DNA from: Larix kaempferi
Lineage: Eukaryota; Streptophyta; Pinopsida; Pinales; Pinaceae
NCBI GenBank assembly: GCA_027924585.1
Contig: BSBM01000179.1
Span: forward strand, 16,531,001-16,595,000
Direction of reading: 5' to 3'
Length of the DNA stretch: 64,000 nt
Position 1 is the stretch's first letter. Each line of letters opens with the position of its first letter. The notes below the pieces were generated by a model. The model was not told the DNA's origin. It worked only from the letters and a program-made list of their open reading frames with translations, and searched no databases. Shown one piece after another: positions 47,113 to 60,347 of the stretch. Both the position numbers and the translations under genes were made by a program.

Positions 47113-49768
47113 GTTCGGGTTCTTCCCTTCTTGTTTTCTCTCTTGCATTTTTGCTTGCAGAACTGGGCATGCCTCAATGACATGATCAAAATATTTACAG
47201 TATCTACAGGTAGTACAGGCATTGGTACAGTCTCTGGATAGACGAATAGGCTGACCACAGTTATAGCATATTATCTAACCTCTGCCTCTTCCTTTGTGCT
47301 GGACCATTGTTTCTTCCTCTTCCGCGGAATCCACCACGACATCTGTATGTGCCTTGATCATACTGCGTGTTATCATTTTGAAAAGCTGTTTCTTCCTGAA
47401 CTTTATAAACATCATGCTTCCTTTCAATCAAGAGTTCCTATTCTATACAGTTAGTATCATCATGGCCAACTGATTTACAGAATGTGCAGTACAAACTCTT
47501 GGGTGTTCGCACATACTTCTGGATCAAATAACAGTCTTCTGGGCGGTGTCCTCTAGTTCGACAAATCTCACACCATGGCCCTTGCCATTGATTTAGTGGA
47601 TTCGTTGCTCCACTATCGAGGTACTCTTGACATAGAGGGCAGCGTTCCTTCTTGTGTCCTTATCCCTTGCATCTTGTACCCCAGACTTCTTCTCTGGTTT
47701 CTTTTCCCTTCTTTATGTCTTGTAAATGTAGTGTTAGGTTTGCTAGCTGGTTCTGGATCTGAACCATTCCTGTGCTAGTCTCTCCTATTGGCAAATCCTC
47801 TAATTTCATCATGATCTCCAGGGCCTCTTCTTGCGAAGCAACCTTCTGTTGCATCAATGGTAGTCTAATGTGTGGCAACATCACAACGATAAACCACTCT
47901 TGGTGCTATTGCGGTGCAATGTCAAAACTAACCTGATCTAACAATGTTTTAAACTTATGGTCAAATTCCCATACCGACTCAGTCTTTTTCTGCTTAATCT
48001 CTTTTAGTTCTGTGATACATTGTGACTCTAATTTAGGTTTCTTGAACTCTCTTAAGAGGGAAGCCTTGATATCCACTAGAGTTCTATTATGTCCAACATA
48101 ATACTTCATAAACCAGTTCAAGGCTCTATCCCTGAATGTAGTGATGAGTTGTGCTTGCTTAACAACATCATCCTAGACTTGCTTAAAGTTCCACATGGAT
48201 TCACACAGAAACCAATGTTGCTCAAGGTCTTCTAGACCAGTTCCTTTAAATATTGATAGTTTAATATCGTTTGTCATTCTCCTTCTCAGAGGCGCAGTGT
48301 TCTGTGATGTGTTAGGGATACTATTGCGTGGAATGTTCTGAGTCGAAATGTTTTGAGTACTCATGCCTGTGGTGTTACTACTATTGATGTTCTTTAGATT
48401 ACCAGTATTGTCAATAGATGGGTTCTGCGGAGTGATAGGCTGATAGGTAGCTAACGAGGTTCTGTCTGGCTATCAGGCTCAACTTGAAACTTAGTGTCTA
48501 TGCAAAGTTCATGTTCACTAGGATTCTTCTCGGTGGTATACTTATATCTTTTTCCACTTCTTAAATTGTATGTATCTTCTTCAGTGTCGTTGTATGTGTT
48601 ATTGACCATTACAGATTCAAAAACTTCTACGTATCTTACTGCATTCTTAAAACACCTTTCTCAGCTAAAAGCATTTTGATATATAAACTCAGATTGTTTA
48701 GATACTTACCTCTAAATCGTTTGAAGAACTCTGCTTCTACTTGTTGATGTATATGTAACTTCGAAATGTATTTCACATATATGTATAGTGTATTCTAATA
48801 GAGATGTTATTATTCCTCTATACGGAAGTGTCGTTATTTATATTGTAAGTGTCGTAACTTATACTTGATGGGTTATTAGACCACCTTGTTGGGGTCGGCC
48901 CGGTATAAGTCATGTGGGTCAAAGGGTTATTAGACCACCCTATTGGGGGTCGGCCATGTGGGTCAAAGGGTTATGAGACGACCCTAGTGGGGGTCGGCCC
49001 AGTCAGCATTATGTTAAGTGGTTAAGTTGAGGCCGACCTAGTTGAGTAAAGGTCAAGTCAAGTTAGTGTATAAATAGAGAGTGTGTCTCTCTCATTTTAC
49101 ACATTCTATTTTCTCACTCACACTTGGGAGAGTGGCACACTTGTGGAGGAGGAGGCTATGCTGCTAGGAGAAGACTATCTCTTGTATTATGGTTGTATCA
49201 TTGCTCTATCTATCTCTGAGGAAGTTATTGGGGTTTTCACCTTTATGGTTTTCCCCAAGTAAACTCTGTGTCTCTTGTGTGCTTGCATTATTGTGTCCAT
49301 GGTTGATATGTTGTAGATTTGCTGTACATGTTGTTCTCTCAGTTAAGATCCTAGATCAGATTGAAGTAAATTCTAAAAATTTAACACTACTGCGCTGTAG
49401 GACTTCAAGGTGTCCACAGCGAACTCTGTAATGTATCCCTGTAGGATATTGTCAACCCAAAATTTGACTGCTCGTGAGAGTGGACTATATACTACTTTAA
49501 TTCTCTGAATGATATTTGGGGTCCACTCGGTAGGCACTGCTTCTTGGAACTAGTTTTTGCATTCTTCTAACCTTGACAACCAGTCATATAGGTCATTGCT
49601 GAAACATACAAAGAAAATTTCATAAATGTCCGCCCACAGATATCTCTCCAACCATTCTACGTCTGAGAAACGCGGATGCCTATTCTCTTTTCTTGCGAAC
49701 TCCCTTTCTGTCTTGTCCACCTAGTTCCATATTTATGTTTTGTCTGGATTCCAATTTTCGGTGCTCAT
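47113..49768 (-). pseudogene. Gypsy-type gag with zinc knuckles, interrupted
   Basis: It starts MSTENW at 49768, 13 bp after the primer site. The N-terminal part runs to the copia solo LTR (49386) and resumes at 48741. Core gag (48364-47660) reads FKGTGLEDLEQHWFL, LNWFMKYY, FKKPKLESQCITELKEIKQ and LPHIRLPLMQQK. In-frame stops include 48173-48175, 47906-47908 and 47660-47662. Cys/His-rich modules follow: RCKG..HKKERC; WCEICRTRGHRPEDC; YCTFCKSVGHDDTNC; then, after a frameshift near 47310, CYNCGQPIRLSRDC and CRYCKYFDHVIEAC. It would form the particle core and bind RNA. The reading continues across the chimeric insertion to 42363. Confidence 0.88.
48742..49386 (+). mobile_element. Solo LTR of the copia family
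   Basis: 645 bp, TGTTGATG...AATTTAACA, with perfect CTACT duplications (48737-48741; 49387-49391). It interrupts gag; coding resumes on the far side (SYSAVEAEFF across the join). It has three copies of the GGGTTATTAGACCACC block (starts about 48870, 48924 and 48968), as in the 690-bp LTR at 23452, unlike the one-copy 608-bp LTRs. Formed by LTR-LTR recombination. Confidence 0.97.
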
Positions 49769-49781
49769 CACCAATTCAAGT

Positions 49782-49796
49782 GCGGCAACAGAACCA
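49782..49796 (-). promoter_or_regulatory. Primer-binding site of gypsy-family element
   Basis: The minus strand reads TGGTTCTGTTGCCGC, two bases after the LTR end. It resembles the TGGCGCCGTTGCCGG type (tRNA-Asp-like) with changes; the solo LTR at 21469 is followed by a related TGGTTCCATTTCC. Confidence 0.6.
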
Positions 49797-49798
49797 TT

Positions 49799-51294
49799 TG
49801 TTGTCTCATATATTATTCTTTACCTTTTCAAGATAGACCCAGGTTATGGGAAGTTCAGGAACCAACAAAACCCCTTTTCACTAGCCCTTTCGACAACAGT
49901 CTGCGAGTAGATTGAGGTCTCACCTAAGGCAAAGTTATGGGGAGGTTGCAGAATCAAGTTTCCACAAATGGGTGATGCGTGCCTTGATATATTGGGGGAT
50001 TGCACAAATTTCACCTACTTCGTGGATGTTACTTATACAATAGTGCATCCAAGGACTACGTAGCTCGAAATGGCTACTCGACAAAAGGACAACGCAACTT
50101 AAGACTACGCTTCCTTTTCCACAATCGTATATCTTTGATAGACTTTACTTAGTGTATATTACACATTCAATAGTATATCAGACTATGCATTTCATGGACT
50201 TATGCAATATGATGAACTACTATGCAATTGCGCACTTCTGGTGCCGCGCTTCAAGGAATCGCACTATACAGACTTCGATGATTTAAGTGGTTATCTGATT
50301 ATCTCATGCATTTGTTAAGTTCATAAATACTTGTGCATTCAGACTTTACTCATCTATGCTCAATACTTAACATATTATTTCCATCATTCATCCTTATGAA
50401 TAATACACATGAAAGCAAAGATACATATACTCATAAGTAAGAACTTAACCATTTAATCAAAAGCAAACACACATTCACATAAACTTCATCACAAAACACA
50501 AGGATTTAATGTGGTTCACCCCCAATATGGGAGCTACGTCCATAGGAACTGTTGTTTAGTATAAAATGGGAAGGGTTGAACAGTTCCAGTCTACGCACTC
50601 AGCTGCAGACTCTCTTCTCTCTTCAGTAGATCTCTACACACGCAGTTGCAAATCCTTTTTACAATGTTCAGTCTCTCAACAGAGATCAATATTCAACAAT
50701 AACCGAAATGAAGATTAACCCTTTCCCTTACAAAAGTTCCCTTTATATAGATCGTTCCCGTAGGTCACGTATGTTACAATGCATAAGGGCCAAAAACCCT
50801 AAGGTACCCAAAATGGTGCGGTTATTGCGCTAACCAACTCTGTCAAGCTATGATAGCGACTCATCGCCTTGGCCTCCCTTCTGCATCGTCTTTGGCTTCT
50901 GGAATCTTCTAACTATGCTTGGTCACATCGCTTTCAGTCGTTCTATTTAGTGCATGCCGATTGGTCGCTTTCATCTCGTTGTTCCTTCTCTAACGGTTTC
51001 CTGTATCCAGTCCTCTTAGTGCTTCCTTTGCTCGTGCGACTGGCTGCTTTCCTTCTTCTCCAATCCTTACCCTCCTATTGAGAATCTCAGAGTATTTTCC
51101 CCAAAATAGATCGCCGATCGATCTTACCGGAACTCATATCAGTTTCCTTCCAAAATTCTTCCATGTTCAATCTTCGCAGCGCTAGATCTTCACCGCGTGG
51201 TTACTCTTACTGTGCCAACGCTGCGATGTGCTGTAACTTCGCAGCTCCAAAACCATCTTGCACAAAAATGCCTTAACTTGGGCCACACCCAACA
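49799..51294 (-). repeat. 5' LTR of gypsy-family element
   Basis: 1496 bp, minus-strand TGTTGGGTG...GACAACA. TATA (CTATATAAAG on the minus strand, near 50741-50752) is conserved with 22008 and with the left LTR near 40620. It aligns with the near-solo LTR 21469-22951, but the U3 part is much more diverged than the rest. Short ORFs inside are incidental. Confidence 0.9.
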
Positions 51295-51299
51295 CAATA

Positions 51300-51800
51300 G
51301 ATCTTTGTTAGGGAAAATTCCTCCAATAAACCACTCTTTATGTTGATTTTCATGGATTTGGTAGGTTATCCTACATATCATATCTTTTAACCTATGATCA
51401 TACTCCAATGCACTCTCCCTTATAATTTTCTTAATGTCCTTCACCTTTGTTCAACTCTTCTATGCTTTTAGTCTCTAGAAATCCATAATGATTTTTTTCT
51501 CAACTTCATTAATCATTTCGATAATATCCTTTATAGGGTACTTTGCATGTATTTCATATACAAATGTAGAGCATGACCTTGCAGTTTCTTTTCAATATCA
51601 ACTAGCCTTTTCATAGCAGTCACCATATTTCTGGCACTCCATATTGCTTCAAATAAAAAATCGTGTTGCTCAAGTTTCCATCTCTCTTCCTTGAGAAATT
51701 TGGTAGTCACAACATGAAACTTAGTTGCATTCCAACCATCTTGGTAATGGAATTTTTAACAGACAAAAACCCTCTTTGTCTTTGTTGAACTCTTAGTTTT
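51300..51800 (-). pseudogene. Gag remnant of a related element
   Basis: Minus strand from about 51760: WKLEQHDFLFEAIW, YMKYMQST, then MKDIKKIIRESALEYDHRLKDM, YQIHENQHKEWFIGGIFP. Compare EQHWFLCESMW, WFMKYY, KEIKQ..ESVWEFDHKFK and EWFI in the gag at 47660-48364. Stops and shifts lie between the pieces. The gypsy-family element inserted directly after GGIFP (at 51295-51299), so this older gag relic was its target. Confidence 0.7.
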
Positions 51801-52115
51801 TTACTACATTTTGAAAATAAACTAATTGAAATGTTGCTAGCTAAAACTTTATCAAAGTTTGGTGGACATCTACTATTACTTGCTATATTTCCCTCTTCAC
51901 TTTGACTACAATTTTGTTGGCTGATCTTTGAATTAATAAAATTTAGGGTTACCTCATTATGATCAAAATGTGTTAGGGGTGGTGTAGGTGGTGCATTGGG
52001 TCCATTTTATTTTTTGGGTTACCATGTGTACTGGATTTTTTTCTTTGTCAGAAAATAACGAGATGATACTATACCATGTGTACTGGATTTTCTCCTTCGT
52101 CACAAAATAACCATA
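51801..52115. other. Spacer left of copy B; short duplication
   Basis: No gene. CCATGTGTACTGGATTTT plus about 25 bp (to AAAATAAC) occurs twice, at about 52023 and 52073. Copy B begins being comparable at 52116, only because copy A is cut by the window start. Confidence 0.5.
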
Positions 52116-54529
52116 TTATATGGAGAGTCATATCATCACGTTCATCAAATGTTTCATCACGTGTGGCTTTGTATTGTAGCGTTTCTAACCCATCCATATG
52201 TTCTCTTGCATCCACCTTCAATGCTCTCTCATTTTCCCCCTTGGATCTTGTGTATGTCCCACTCCCTCCACTCTTCTTCTATTTAGTGTAGTCTTCCTTT
52301 ATCATGAACTCTCTTCCTTGTAAACATCAATAAAATATTTTTCCTCTTCTACTTAGATTTTCCAGTTCGTGCATTTGTGATTCATTATTATCTCCCTTCA
52401 AAACACTTCTCCATGATCACAAATCAATTTCATTTGTCTTAACCACCACTGGTTAGTTATCCCAACATGCCGCAAGGCCTTGTTCCTCCTTCTAAACTTT
52501 AATTAGCTTCACCAATACCATCCCATCACCTTCCTCAACACATAGCTTATGATTCCATCTCCTATGGTATAAAAGGAAATTGTTCGTATTCCATGAGAAA
52601 CATCTAGACCCATGTAGGAAGTTATTTCACTACCCTTCCCCTTGGTTCTCTCATAGGCTATGAGTATTCAATCTGTGAATATGATTGACACTTTTCTATT
52701 ACAAACTCTTCAACATAATATTTCAGAGCACTTTTAAACTAGAATTCTATGGCTATCAGTACAATTTCAATGCACGTTTGTAATCAAATCCCTAAGCACT
52801 CCAAGTTACAATCTGGCATTCTCTCCACTGCTAATATCTAGAATTATTCTCAAGTCTTTGCACTATTCAAACAACCTCACAAGAAATTTGAAATAGAAAA
52901 TATGACAGAGATCAATAATTTCCAATCCTTGATTCATTATGATTCCCATCCAATCAATGGAGCATTATGTCTAGAAAAAATATTTATGTGTTCATCAAAC
53001 CAATTTTGGATATCTTTGTACACGATTTTCTCTCATTCTATCATGATCTCCCAATTTTCATTACGAAGTCTGGACAATGGAACCATTTACATCTAATTTA
53101 TTTTTAGGTCTTTAAACACATCCAAATGCATAATATTTGGTTGTATTCAGATGAGGTCACAATAAAGCATTATTCATTTTAAAAAATCATTTCAATGACA
53201 TATAGATATAAATTCACTAGATTTTTTTAGTTTAGAAACCTCTATGGAGATCGGGATAAAAGAGGACGATTGCAACATTTTTGGATTTTCTTTCTAAAAA
53301 GGTTATTTTTTCGGTCAAAGCATCTATGTGCATATGTAGTGTGAATACGTTTTTTTGTTGTTATTTATTTAAGTAATTTTTTCTTGTAATTAATTAACCA
53401 TTTTGTTAGTAAGAAACACCACTCTTTATGCTTATTTTTGTTAACACTCTCCATTAACATAAGAATAATTATGTATTCAAGTTTATTCTAGTTCCTAACA
53501 ATCAATCAAACATTATATTTCAATCATATGCAGATAGAAAATCCCTATACTTTGGATTTCTTTGTAGTTCAAAATCTCCTTTGGAGCTCAAGTTAAAAGA
53601 GTAGGATCAAATATTTTTCTTGAGTTTCATTCCTAAAAATGTTATCTTCAATTTCTTATTTAAAATGGTCTCTCTTCACTATTGTTATCTTATATGATTG
53701 GGAAGTATGGGGTTGCAACATCTCTAGAGAATTGTGGGGAAGGATAGAGAAAATCCAAAAGTATTTTATATCTTATAATCTCAAAATTAAATGCAATATG
53801 TCCTATCCTATCCTCCTCATAGAAGTGAGTCCCTCCTCCATTGAGAGCATGGATGTGACTATGTATCTAATGTACAAGAACAAGATAAGAAAAATGGGAG
53901 ACATGAGGCTTCTTAATATTGCTTCAAACTCCAGTTAAAAAAACTTGTAACTCAAGCCAAATTCGCACAAAGATGCGAAGTCTTGGCTCAATCCATAACA
54001 TTTTCCCCACTTCTACAATGTATCCTACATCATTAAGGAAATTGATCAAGGCATGTCAAAAGATTCTTTTACTTGCCAAAAGATGCTTTTTTTATTGGCT
54101 AGAATTGGCTATATGCTTCTAGAAAATATCATTTTTTATTGTAAGGAGGGTATGTGGGTGAACGAATGGAAGACAATTTAGCCATATGGTTGAAAATTAA
54201 GACAATATATGGGTAAATAGATGGGTAAAGTAGACACATTTATGGTTAAACATGAGTTAGCCAGTTGAACTTTTTAACCGATGGTGGGTTTATCATAGGT
54301 TAACTATCTAGGGATTCTAAATTTCATTAAATGCCATCTAGTTTCAAAAGTGAAACCTGCAATTAAATATTTTTTTAATGTCTACATAGTTAAGATGAGG
54401 GTGGTTTAATTATGATAATGATGGGATTAGATCTATGTGGATTCATTTTATTAAATACCAGCTGCCTTCAAAAGTGACACCTACAATTAATTTTTTTTTT
54501 ATGTACACTCAATTAAGATCAAGGTGGTG
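52116..54529. other. Non-coding left flank inside copy B
   Basis: Close counterpart of 1-2429. The ORF at 53639-53938 is longer than its copy-A equivalent (1542-1727) only through single-base changes, so coding is not supported. Confidence 0.6.
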
Positions 54530-56963
54530 TGTGTAGAGACCTCCCCGGGTCCTTAGTTTAATTTAATGGAATTCTAGTATTTTGAAATTTGTTCTAAGTT
54601 ATTTTGTTTCAAGTCTTTCTGTTTGCTTCAGTAGTTTTGTAAAAAAAAATGTTTCTGATATTGATAGCATTTCTAATAGGCATGAATCAAATACATATGA
54701 ACACGTATAAACAACATCAATTTCTTAGCAGTTCTAAGTATATTTCTTTTCAACATTTTATACAGTTTATATCATTTTCTAAATGTAAAAATTGAAATTT
54801 CATACAAGTAAAATACCTATAGGATAGAATATCATATCACCCTCTAGATATTGATCTAGAAAACTCAATCAACCAAATCATTTTTCCACCCTGCCAACTA
54901 GGAAAACCTCGCCAACTTCCTAGCTCCAAGAAACTATGTTTCTTGGACACCCAAAACTTCAATACAAATCCCAACCAATCTCTCCCTTAACATAATTTCA
55001 GACCTCCTCTGCTGAATTTCTCATGTGACAAAATCCTCCAAAATTCCATCTCCTCCTATCTATCCCCTCTCCCTTCATTGACCCCATCCCCTTTCATTTA
55101 ATACCTTATCGCCTTTCTTAATGTTTGAACTTCCCTATTAGAGTTATTCAGATTCGAATACAGTTTCATTTATTCCCAACAACAAAATATTTGTTTTTTT
55201 ATTTAATAACCATGGTACTGGATTCAAATGTGGCTTATCAACATTAAATAACATTCATTTAATTCCTTTTTATTTGGGTCACCTACCATATTAATCAATT
55301 CACTGGAAAATATGGTTCACTTCCTTATTCGACATAAATTTAGACATGATGTTCCTTTAATAATACATTCTTAATATAATTTATCATAATACTTATTATT
55401 AATTAATAATTAAAAATAATTATTAATTAATAATAACTTTCCACATAGTTTTTTAATAATAATGTAATCCAACATAAACTTGACATCACAATTTCTCACT
55501 AATAGTGTAGTTGAAAACATTAATTTGACATATCCATTATTTAATAATACAATAATTTCATAATTTATAATGGATCAATCGATTGTTCAACAATATATTT
55601 CAACATAAGTTATGACATCAATATTGTTTAATTAGTGACGACCACTATTAATAATTAACCTTAATCACAACTAAACCTTTCATTAATAATTCGATGCAAT
55701 TGTATCAATTCATAACTAAATAAGTAGTAACATTTATAATGTAATTAGTCACAATCACAATACATTCAAGCCCAATGGTAATAGTATAATAGATCATTAA
55801 TACAAGCATATATAGACGAGTTATGTAAGCATAGCTACTACTTACATACTTCGTGTCAATGCACTAATAGTACTCAAACACACCTACCACATAATCACAC
55901 AAGTTACTATATGTCAACACATACTTAGATATGAATTTGCAATGTCTACCCATTTTCACTAACTTAGATCATAATAATCTATGAAACAAGCATAACATAC
56001 TGAGTTATGACACAAGAATCAAACAAAGGTTTTCAGCACACAGTTAATTATGTTTCCCTCTAAAACTTCCACAACATTCCTATCTACCTACTTCCTTCTA
56101 TCTAATTCACAACTAACTTCCACATCATTTCCTTCCTCTACTGGACTACCATGGAGTGTCAACCACATGACCTAACTCTAGTTAGAACCCATAAGCAGAA
56201 GTGTCGACTACATTGACCAAGCTTCCCCAAAAGGAACCCACTAGTCATCATCACACACCTTGGGGAGCACGATGTAGCACAGCCCTCCAATGACTCTAGG
56301 TTTCATAGGATAAACGGTGGGTAATGCATCCACCCCTCCTAATGGAACAAGGGACTATGTCTACATCGACATAGTGACTCAATGTGACTTTTGTACTTAG
56401 TTTTTGTCATTGAATAACCAATTTGTGCAGTTGAGTTTATGAAAACCCTACACCTTCCCATACATCATGATAATAAACTAATACTTTTTCTAAACAATAA
56501 TGCATCACTTGCATACCATTTATCTCTTGGAATTCATGTCCTCGATGTACTTCCACCTTGTAGGACCCAGCTACCACTTAGCTCTTTCAACCTGTAGGTT
56601 AGTGTAAAAACACAAGATCGATAAATATCGTGCAATCATTGACATTTATACATATTTCATTAATAATAAATAATAATGCAAATCATATTTTTATGTACCA
56701 TGCACCTGGTATCATATCCATCCATTCAACATATACCTTTAACTTGGTATCCATGTACCCATCATCTATTAAATTTGCATGGTAGAGACATAATCAAAAC
56801 ATAAACATAATTCATAATATTAACATCACACACATATATAAATTCCACAAAATAATAAATCCATATGTCCATAGTGTCATCAAACTGACGAAGTTCCACA
56901 ATAATAAGGAAATACCATTGGGTAATGGTGGTTCAGGTGGTAAAGTCAAAACATGGCATTACA
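54530..56963 (-). repeat. 3' LTR of LARD-like element B (internally deleted)
   Basis: 2434 bp. Relative to copy A, bases equivalent to about 3509-3802 are missing at about 55630, with short homology (TTTA) at the junction. It also has a small insertion (TTAATTAATAATTAAAAATAA region near 55400) shared with the right LTR. Confidence 0.85.
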
Positions 56964-59949
56964 TACACCCACCCTTCAGGAAACTTCGTCGTGAAGTTAT
57001 AATCATAATAGTGTGATAAAATCACGACACAGGGTATCTGCATCTTCCTAGATAGTAGAATATGGGCTAGACTAGTCCCACTGGAGCTTACCCTAGTCCA
57101 TTTGTTTGATATTAGTCCATTATAGTACTCCTATAATGTCATAATACAAGTACTGAATCTTGCTTGGTAACCTTAGTAATGTGCCACGCTTTCGATACTA
57201 TGCAGTTTAATTATTAATTTGCATGCTTCTCATGTCATTTTTCTATGACGGGATTTAAATGGAATTTATACATTCACTTCTTTTACTCTAATTAGGATTG
57301 AAATACTTCATCATTTTTTAACCTCTCTTTCTATCACTAGCATTCATATGGAAGTATGTGTCATTAAACATATTGTTTTGTCCTACTTTACTTTATGCTC
57401 ACTTTATTTGTCATGTATATATTTACCTATTGATATCATTATCACCTTCGACTCTTTTAATCCCTACCAATTTACATGCCTAACACTTATATTGAACCAC
57501 TACTCTTCAAAATGTATCTTCAGTACTTTTAATGTTTTCATTAATTCACATATTATCTCACACACTATTCATTTCATAATTCTTCATGTGTGATTTATAA
57601 CCCTTAAGCATCCTCAAAACATACAAACACACATATCCTCAATATGCCCATAGGTTCCCTTCTACATCTATAATATTCTACATTATTTGTTTTTATGATT
57701 ATATATCTTTAATATGCATCCCTTAATTTGGCACACTTCCTCTTTAATATCCCCTTTTGATATATTTTTGTGCACATATTGTTTGTGTGATACCTATTTA
57801 TATCTCCCTATTTTGTTAATATCATAATGATTTGTATTTCCACCTTTTCATCTTATACCCTCTTATCCTCCTTATGCATAATATCGTATTATCTGACAAC
57901 CCTTACCATACCTTCTCATTGTGATTCTTTCTTATACACCACTATACTTTCAAATTTAAGCCTTGACAACAATAACACCTTTGAAAGCCATTAAGCTCAT
58001 GTTTAAATAAAATATATATCCCTTCTCTCAAGATATTTCCCAAATAATGTATTTTACTTTGATTTTCCGTGAGAAATCAATATAATATTTCACATTTGTA
58101 CTTTTTATCACTTCTATGCCAAATTACCACTCTTATGAGAATAGATTTTTAGAAGCATGAAGGCTATCAATTCTTATTATTATTTCTAATTACAAAATTC
58201 TTATCTTTACACAAGGAATCCATTTTCATGGTGTTTGGAAAATGGATCATGTTCAAATCACAATTAAGCAAAAGGATTTTTATGGTTGACTATTTAATTT
58301 ATGTTACGGGAGTCAAGTGAAACAATATCCATCAACAATCTATCCAGATCAACGATTATAAAACATTCCCAGTTTTGTGTATAAGCCATTTTGAGGAACA
58401 ATTCTCATCCATATGATGTCATATAATTCAACGATCTATAACTAAATGGAATCCCTCATCACACATCAGGATACATTAAGTCTTAATGTCACGAGACGCA
58501 GGTAAGACAATATGTCTTACGCAAAATCTAGTGTATCGCATCGTCCTCACGGCTTAGGTAGTCATCTATGACGACATCTACTGCAGGGTCACACTTGTGA
58601 TTCCCCACATGAAACCTCCTATGTTACTTAATTTGATTTAACTCGAACAAAATCCTAACCTTATATCCAAATTCAAATTATCTTTATAACTTGAACCTAT
58701 AAAGTTAATTAATTATCCAAATTTAAATAAACTTTATAACTTAAACCTATAAAATTAATTAATTGATTACCCAATTTAACTAACAAATATCAATGAATTA
58801 ACTTTGCAATTTAAATTTGATAATCAACTTTATAAATTAAACCTTATAATTTAATCCTACTTTATAATTTATACTTATTTTTAAATCAACTATGGATTTA
58901 GTATATAATTTTATTAAATTGAATAAAACTATTTTTTTAAAAATCAACTTAAACAACAAAATTTAATTCAATTACAAATTTAAATAATTTAAATTAAACA
59001 TATTATCCAAATGTTAATTTTAATTAAACATATTATCCATAATATGTTTAATTTAATTTAACAAAATTTAAATTTACACCATTTACATAATTTAAATTAA
59101 ATCTATATGTATATGTGATCATTTATTTTAACCAAAATTTAATTTATAAATAATTTAAATTAATTATATTAAAAAATTATTCGATAATTCAAATTACTTA
59201 AACTAATAAACAAAATATTACTAAATAATTTTACATCTAATAATAAATAAATGTAACATTTTTTATATTTTACCTAAAATACTAAAACAACATAAAATTC
59301 AAATTTTAATTTCAAGACATCTGCATGGAGGCCACACCCCCTTCTCTCATTTCCTCAACGGAGTTTGACGGGTTAGCTCGACCATGGCCCTTAGTGTGTG
59401 TCTAATCTCCCACAAGCTCATGCTTAGGATTGTACAATGTGTGTGTGCATGGCTTACAAGTTATGGAACATGCGCTTACATTCCACTCTGCTCATGCATT
59501 AGGTTTTGATATCCATTTTATTGGATTGTGGTTTGGCATTAGGTTTTGATTCCTTTTTTTGTGGTTTAAATTTTCTTAAATTCAGATTTATTTTTAGATA
59601 CGTTTTATTGCTATTTTTAGATACGTTTTATTGCTATTTTTTTTAACCCATAGTGAATAGTCTTGGATAGCGGGGTTCAAACTCGCGCCCAACCATGTCA
59701 TTCCATTTCACATTTATCCATTAGGAGATGAGATAACTGGTGGGATTAAATGAAATATGTTATTACCCAGAGGTTGACTAAATTGCTAGAATTCTAATGC
59801 CATTGTGTTTCTCTCTTTTCCAACAATCTTCTTTTTACTATAATCAATTGTGATGCTAGATTATTATGTATGTGTCTCAAATTCTATTTATTTCTAGATT
59901 CAATAGATCGATTGTTTTGGGCTAATCCATATATATAAGTAGAATTCTG

Positions 59950-59985
<36 letters not shown>

Positions 59986-60347
59986 TTTTTCCCAGTTTGT
60001 TTCATTTATCTTTATATAATTTTTCTATCTCTATTTTATATGGAAAAAAATACTAAAATTTTTCCTTGTTTCTATTTGGTTGTGTTTTGCAAAAACTAAA
60101 ACAAAAAATATTTTACCGACATAGATTTGGAGTATGGGACCGAGTTGGTTAATTTCATAGGTAGTCTCTCCAGCCTTCATAAATTTTTATTTTTTTTCTA
60201 GTTTGTCTAGCTTTAGGATTCTATGTTTAGATGACTAAGTTCAGAATTTTATGCTATGGTTTTGTCTAGGTTGTAATAGATACTTAGTAGTTATGGGTTT
60301 GACCAGGCCCTAAGGTCTGAGTTTTCGATCCTTCAACTTTGATACCA
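56964..60347 (-). other. Internal region of LARD-like element B
   Basis: It contains the 2381-bp segment 57039-59419 not present in copy A, then sequence matching 5212-6133. 58640-59310 is extremely AT-rich (AATTTAAAT, TTAATTAA words). An (AT)n run is at about 59953-59980. The ORF at 57348-57593 has no recognisable domain. Confidence 0.7.
60337..60347 (-). promoter_or_regulatory. Primer-binding site of LARD-like element B
   Basis: TGGTATCAAAG on the minus strand, abutting the LTR end; identical to copy A. Confidence 0.8.

Larger units (their letters stand above)
39677..51294 (-). mobile_element. Non-autonomous gypsy-family element: gag, protease, second gag-like domain
   Basis: Bounded by perfect CAATA duplications (39672-39676; 51295-51299). 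LTR ends are TGTTG/CAACA. The right LTR (49799-51294, 1496 bp) is the minus-strand 5' LTR; the left LTR is shortened. The interior reads, minus strand: gag with zinc knuckles (49768-47113), then protease and a second gag-like domain (42363-40708). No reverse transcriptase, RNase H or integrase belongs to it. It is interrupted by a copia solo LTR (48742-49386) and the chimeric insertion (42369-47112). Without these the element would be about 6.2 kb. The gag family (QHKEWFI, CYNCGQP) suggests Ty3/gypsy. Confidence 0.9.

Noticed and set aside
53639-53938. 99-codon ORF conserved between duplication copies
   Set aside because: In copy A it is cut to 61 codons by base changes and has no family resemblance; conservation is that of the whole duplicated segment.
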